Positions 62,072 to 64,000 of a stretch of 64,000 bases of DNA are shown one piece after another. The translations under genes and the position numbers were made by a program. The DNA comes from Curtanaerobium respiraculi (GTDB lineage Bacteria; Actinomycetota; Coriobacteriia; Coriobacteriales; Eggerthellaceae): the NCBI RefSeq assembly GCF_024609215.1, contig NZ_JANIPD030000023.1, forward strand, positions 1-64,000, written 5' to 3'. The first letter of the stretch is position 1; every line of letters begins with the position of its first letter. The notes under the pieces were generated by a model. The model had not been told where the DNA came from. It saw nothing but the letters and a program-made list of their open reading frames with translations, and made no database searches.

Positions 62072-63433
62072 ATGGGTATCAGCAATTCGGTGAAGAGCTA
62101 CGGGCTTTCCAAGCTCTTCGATTACGTGGAGAAAGAGCCCGCCCACAACATGGGCAAAGTGATGGAATTCATCGACAAGATCACGCCGGGGGATGTCATG
62201 GCCACCCAGCGCGCCGCCGCGCGCCGCGTCACCGCCGACCCCGGCAACGTGTGGAACGGCATGATCTGCGACCTGTTCCGGGACATCGACCCCTTCGTGC
62301 TGAAGCAGGCGTTCCAGAACTTCGTCATCAACGGCAGCCTGAACGGCTGGGCCCAGCAGGAGAAGATGCGCAAGCAGTACGGCTGCAACATCCCCTGGGC
62401 GATCCTCCTCGACCCCACGAGCGCCTGCAATCTGCATTGCACGGGCTGCTGGGCGGCGGAGTACGGCAACAAGCTGAACCTGACCTTCGACGAAATCGAC
62501 AGCATCATCGAGCAGGGCAAGGAGCTGGGCTGCTACATCTACATCTACACGGGCGGCGAGCCGCTGGTCCGCAAGAAGGACCTGATCGCACTCGCGAACA
62601 AGCACAACGACTGCGAGTTCCTCTGCTTCACCAACGCCACGCTCATCGATGACGATTTCTGCAAGGAGATGCTGCGCGTGGGCAACTTCATGCCCATCCC
62701 CAGCGTCGAGGGCTTCGAGGCCAGCACCGACTTCCGCCGTGGCGAGGGCACCTACGAGAAGGTGACCAACGCCATGAAGCTGATGAGGAAGTACAATCTG
62801 GCGTACGGCGTCAGCTGCTGCTACACCAGCAAGAACGTTGACGTCATCGGCAGCGAGGAGTACTTCGACTGGATGATCGGCATGGGCGTCAAATTCGCCT
62901 GGTTCTTCAGCTACATGCCCGTGGGCGCCGGAGCCGACACGTCGCTGATCACGCGGGCCGACCAACGCGAGTGGATGTACAACCAGGTCCGCAAGTTCCG
63001 CAAGTCCAAGCCCATCTTCACGCTCGACTTTATGGACGACGGAGAGTACGTGGGCGGCTGCATCGCCGGCGGCAGGCGCTACCTGCACATCAACGCCAAC
63101 GGCGACATGGACCCATGCGTGTTCATCCACTACAGCGACACCAACATCCGCGAGCACACCCTGCTCGAGGGCCTGCAGCGCCCCATGTTCATGGCCTATC
63201 ACGACAACCAGCCCTTCAACGAGAACATGCTGCGCCCCTGCCCCGTGCTGGACAACCCGGGCCGCCTGACGCAGATGGTGGAGGACACCGGCGCCCACAG
63301 CACCGAGGTCCTCGTGCCCGAGGACGTGCGCGACTATTCCGCGCGCACGGTCGAGGCGGCCAAGGAATGGAAGCCGCGCGCCGACCGTCTGTGGGCGAGC
63401 AAGTACCACAACCCGGCATTGCTGGTGAAGTAA
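62072..63433 (+). CDS. Radical SAM protein of unknown substrate
   Basis: A 453-residue radical SAM enzyme. The cluster motif CNLHCTGCW lies near residues 119-127 after an N-terminal extension of about 110 residues. YTGGEPLVRK (SAM-binding GGE) and IPSVEGFEASTDFRRGEGTY follow. Cys residues in GGCIAGG, MDPCVF and RPCPVLDN suggest an auxiliary Fe-S region similar to SPASM/twitch proteins. Such proteins are frequent in anaerobic Firmicutes and Actinobacteria as stand-alone genes, with no known reaction. GAGGAG precedes the ATG, and a strong terminator follows, so it is monocistronic. Confidence 0.87.
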   Translation: MGISNSVKSYGLSKLFDYVEKEPAHNMGKVMEFIDKITPGDVMATQRAAARRVTADPGNVWNGMICDLFRDIDPFVLKQAFQNFVINGSLNGWAQQEKMRKQYGCNIPWAILLDPTSACNLHCTGCWAAEYGNKLNLTFDEIDSIIEQGKELGCYIYIYTGGEPLVRKKDLIALANKHNDCEFLCFTNATLIDDDFCKEMLRVGNFMPIPSVEGFEASTDFRRGEGTYEKVTNAMKLMRKYNLAYGVSCCYTSKNVDVIGSEEYFDWMIGMGVKFAWFFSYMPVGAGADTSLITRADQREWMYNQVRKFRKSKPIFTLDFMDDGEYVGGCIAGGRRYLHINANGDMDPCVFIHYSDTNIREHTLLEGLQRPMFMAYHDNQPFNENMLRPCPVLDNPGRLTQMVEDTGAHSTEVLVPEDVRDYSARTVEAAKEWKPRADRLWASKYHNPALLVK

Positions 63434-63456
63434 CCGACGGCGGCAAAGGCATGCGA

Positions 63457-63488
63457 AGAGGGCTCGGATCGCTCCGAGCCCTCTTTTT
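63457..63488 (+). terminator. Rho-independent terminator after the radical SAM gene
   Basis: A perfect 12-bp stem (63457-63468 with 63473-63484), a TCGC loop and TTTTT. It is the strongest terminator in the window, 23 bases past the stop codon. Confidence 0.95.
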
Positions 63489-63560
63489 ACCAGGGTTCCC
63501 TACTCTTGGATTTCGTACAGAAAGCGGAAAGACTCTCAATCCCGCTTGCCCCATCTCCCA

Positions 63561-63597
63561 TTGCCAAAACATCACCATATCTGGTAATATTTTGGCA
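63561..63597 (+). promoter_or_regulatory. Promoter/operator for a leaderless antitoxin gene
   Basis: TTGCCA (63561-63566) and TAATAT (63585-63590) are 18 bases apart, and the -10 ends 6 bases before the ATG. The promoter lies between perfect inverted arms TGCCAAAA (63562-63569) and TTTTGGCA (63590-63597), with an inner repeat ACCA...TGGT. AbiEi-type antitoxins are known to repress their own promoters at inverted repeats. Confidence 0.6.
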
Positions 63598-64000
63598 TGA
63601 CGCATTACGAGACCATATACGAGACGGCAGCCGACAACTACGGCATCGTAACCGCTGCGCAGGCAAGGGGCATGGGCATCTCCTACAAGGAAATGAACGC
63701 ACTCGCTTCGCGCGGCATGATCGAGCGCCGCGGACACGGCGTTTACAAGCTCACGCACTGGGTGCCCACCCCCAACGACCACTACGCCGAGGCGGTGGCG
63801 CTCGTGGGCCCGGGCGCGTACCTGTGGGGCGACGCCGTGCTCGCTATGCACGGGCTCGCATTCGTGAACCCACGTTCGCTCACGATCGCGAGCCCCAGGC
63901 GCGTGCGCCGGGAGCTGCCGCCTTGGGTAAGGGTCGTTCCCGGCGTGGACGGCGAGGCGGTTTCTTACGAGGGCATCCCCAGCCAAAGCATCCCCGACGC
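63597..64000 (+). CDS. AbiEi-type antitoxin / transcriptional regulator (partial)
   Basis: The first 134 residues of a protein that runs off the right edge. The N-terminal winged helix (YETAADNYGIVTAAQARGMG, then EMNALASRGMIERRGHGVYKL) is typical of type IV toxin-antitoxin antitoxins such as AbiEi, followed by the start of the C-terminal domain (AEAVALVGPGAYLWGDAVL, the LW-DAV-HGL pattern). A nucleotidyltransferase toxin (AbiEii) would be expected just beyond the window. The ATG has no ribosome site and is preceded by a -10, so translation from a leaderless mRNA is likely. Confidence 0.85.
   Translation, partial: MTHYETIYETAADNYGIVTAAQARGMGISYKEMNALASRGMIERRGHGVYKLTHWVPTPNDHYAEAVALVGPGAYLWGDAVLAMHGLAFVNPRSLTIASPRRVRRELPPWVRVVPGVDGEAVSYEGIPSQSIPD

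Overview
This 64 kb window is high-GC, densely packed chromosomal DNA. It most resembles a strictly anaerobic gut actinobacterium of the Coriobacteriia, probably the Eggerthellaceae. That is an inference from content: a menaquinone gene (menA), an Ech-type hydrogenase, indolepyruvate:ferredoxin oxidoreductase, VanW proteins, and a dapB-dapA-rnj-ftsK-rodZ / yajQ-rimO-pgsA / recA-recX-rny-spoVS-miaB-miaA-hflX / lexA housekeeping block. I saw no rRNA, tRNA, CRISPR array or insertion sequence.

Layout. 0-3 kb: the tail of an unknown gene, a RelB/YafQ toxin-antitoxin pair, and amtB-glnK, whose P-II protein lacks the usual modified tyrosine. 3-12.5 kb: pyrG, a lipoprotein, an acidic amino acid/dicarboxylate symporter, a glutaredoxin-like protein beside a thioredoxin-reductase-like flavoprotein that has lost its CxxC, a phospholipase-C-like protein, a zinc-ribbon gene remnant, a Fic protein and gapA. 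12.7-18 kb: a complete six-gene echABCDEF [NiFe] hydrogenase. 18-26.5 kb: a CDP-alcohol phosphatidyltransferase, a VanW envelope protein, a D,D-carboxypeptidase, a zinc-ribbon/FHA protein, iorAB and gluQ. 26.5-29.6 kb (minus): menA, an Mbeg1-type lipase and a coiled-coil/RlpA-like secreted protein.

29.7-36.3 kb is the most unusual locus. A FecBCD-type ABC importer is followed by a NifH-like ATPase and two NifD/K-like proteins. The last four genes carry three ATGA start/stop overlaps, in permease-ATPase and NifH-NifD-NifK. Nothing in the window supplies FeMo-cofactor genes, so this looks like a nitrogenase-like reductase tied to an imported compound, function unknown. 36.4-40.2 kb: galE, phosphoglucomutase and birA, then a candidate intergenic small RNA. 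40.4-61.9 kb (mostly minus): dut, nrdR, a LexA-controlled small membrane protein divergent from lexA, then hflX, miaA, miaB, spoVS, a GHKL ATPase, rny, recX, recA, a pgsA-cinA fusion, rimO, yajQ, rodZ-like, ftsK, rnj, dapA and dapB. 62-64 kb: a radical SAM protein and the start of an AbiEi-type antitoxin gene.

How the parts fit. IorAB can reduce ferredoxin during aromatic amino acid breakdown, and Ech can reoxidise ferredoxin, releasing H2 and storing an ion gradient. This is a plausible energy link within one window. SOS control is visible directly: one LexA box sits inside the recA promoter spacer and three lie between lexA and its divergent neighbour. Three genes appear to have leaderless mRNAs, with a -10 element 6-7 bases before the start codon and no Shine-Dalgarno sequence. 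Promoters are often of the extended -10 type (TGnTAnnnT).
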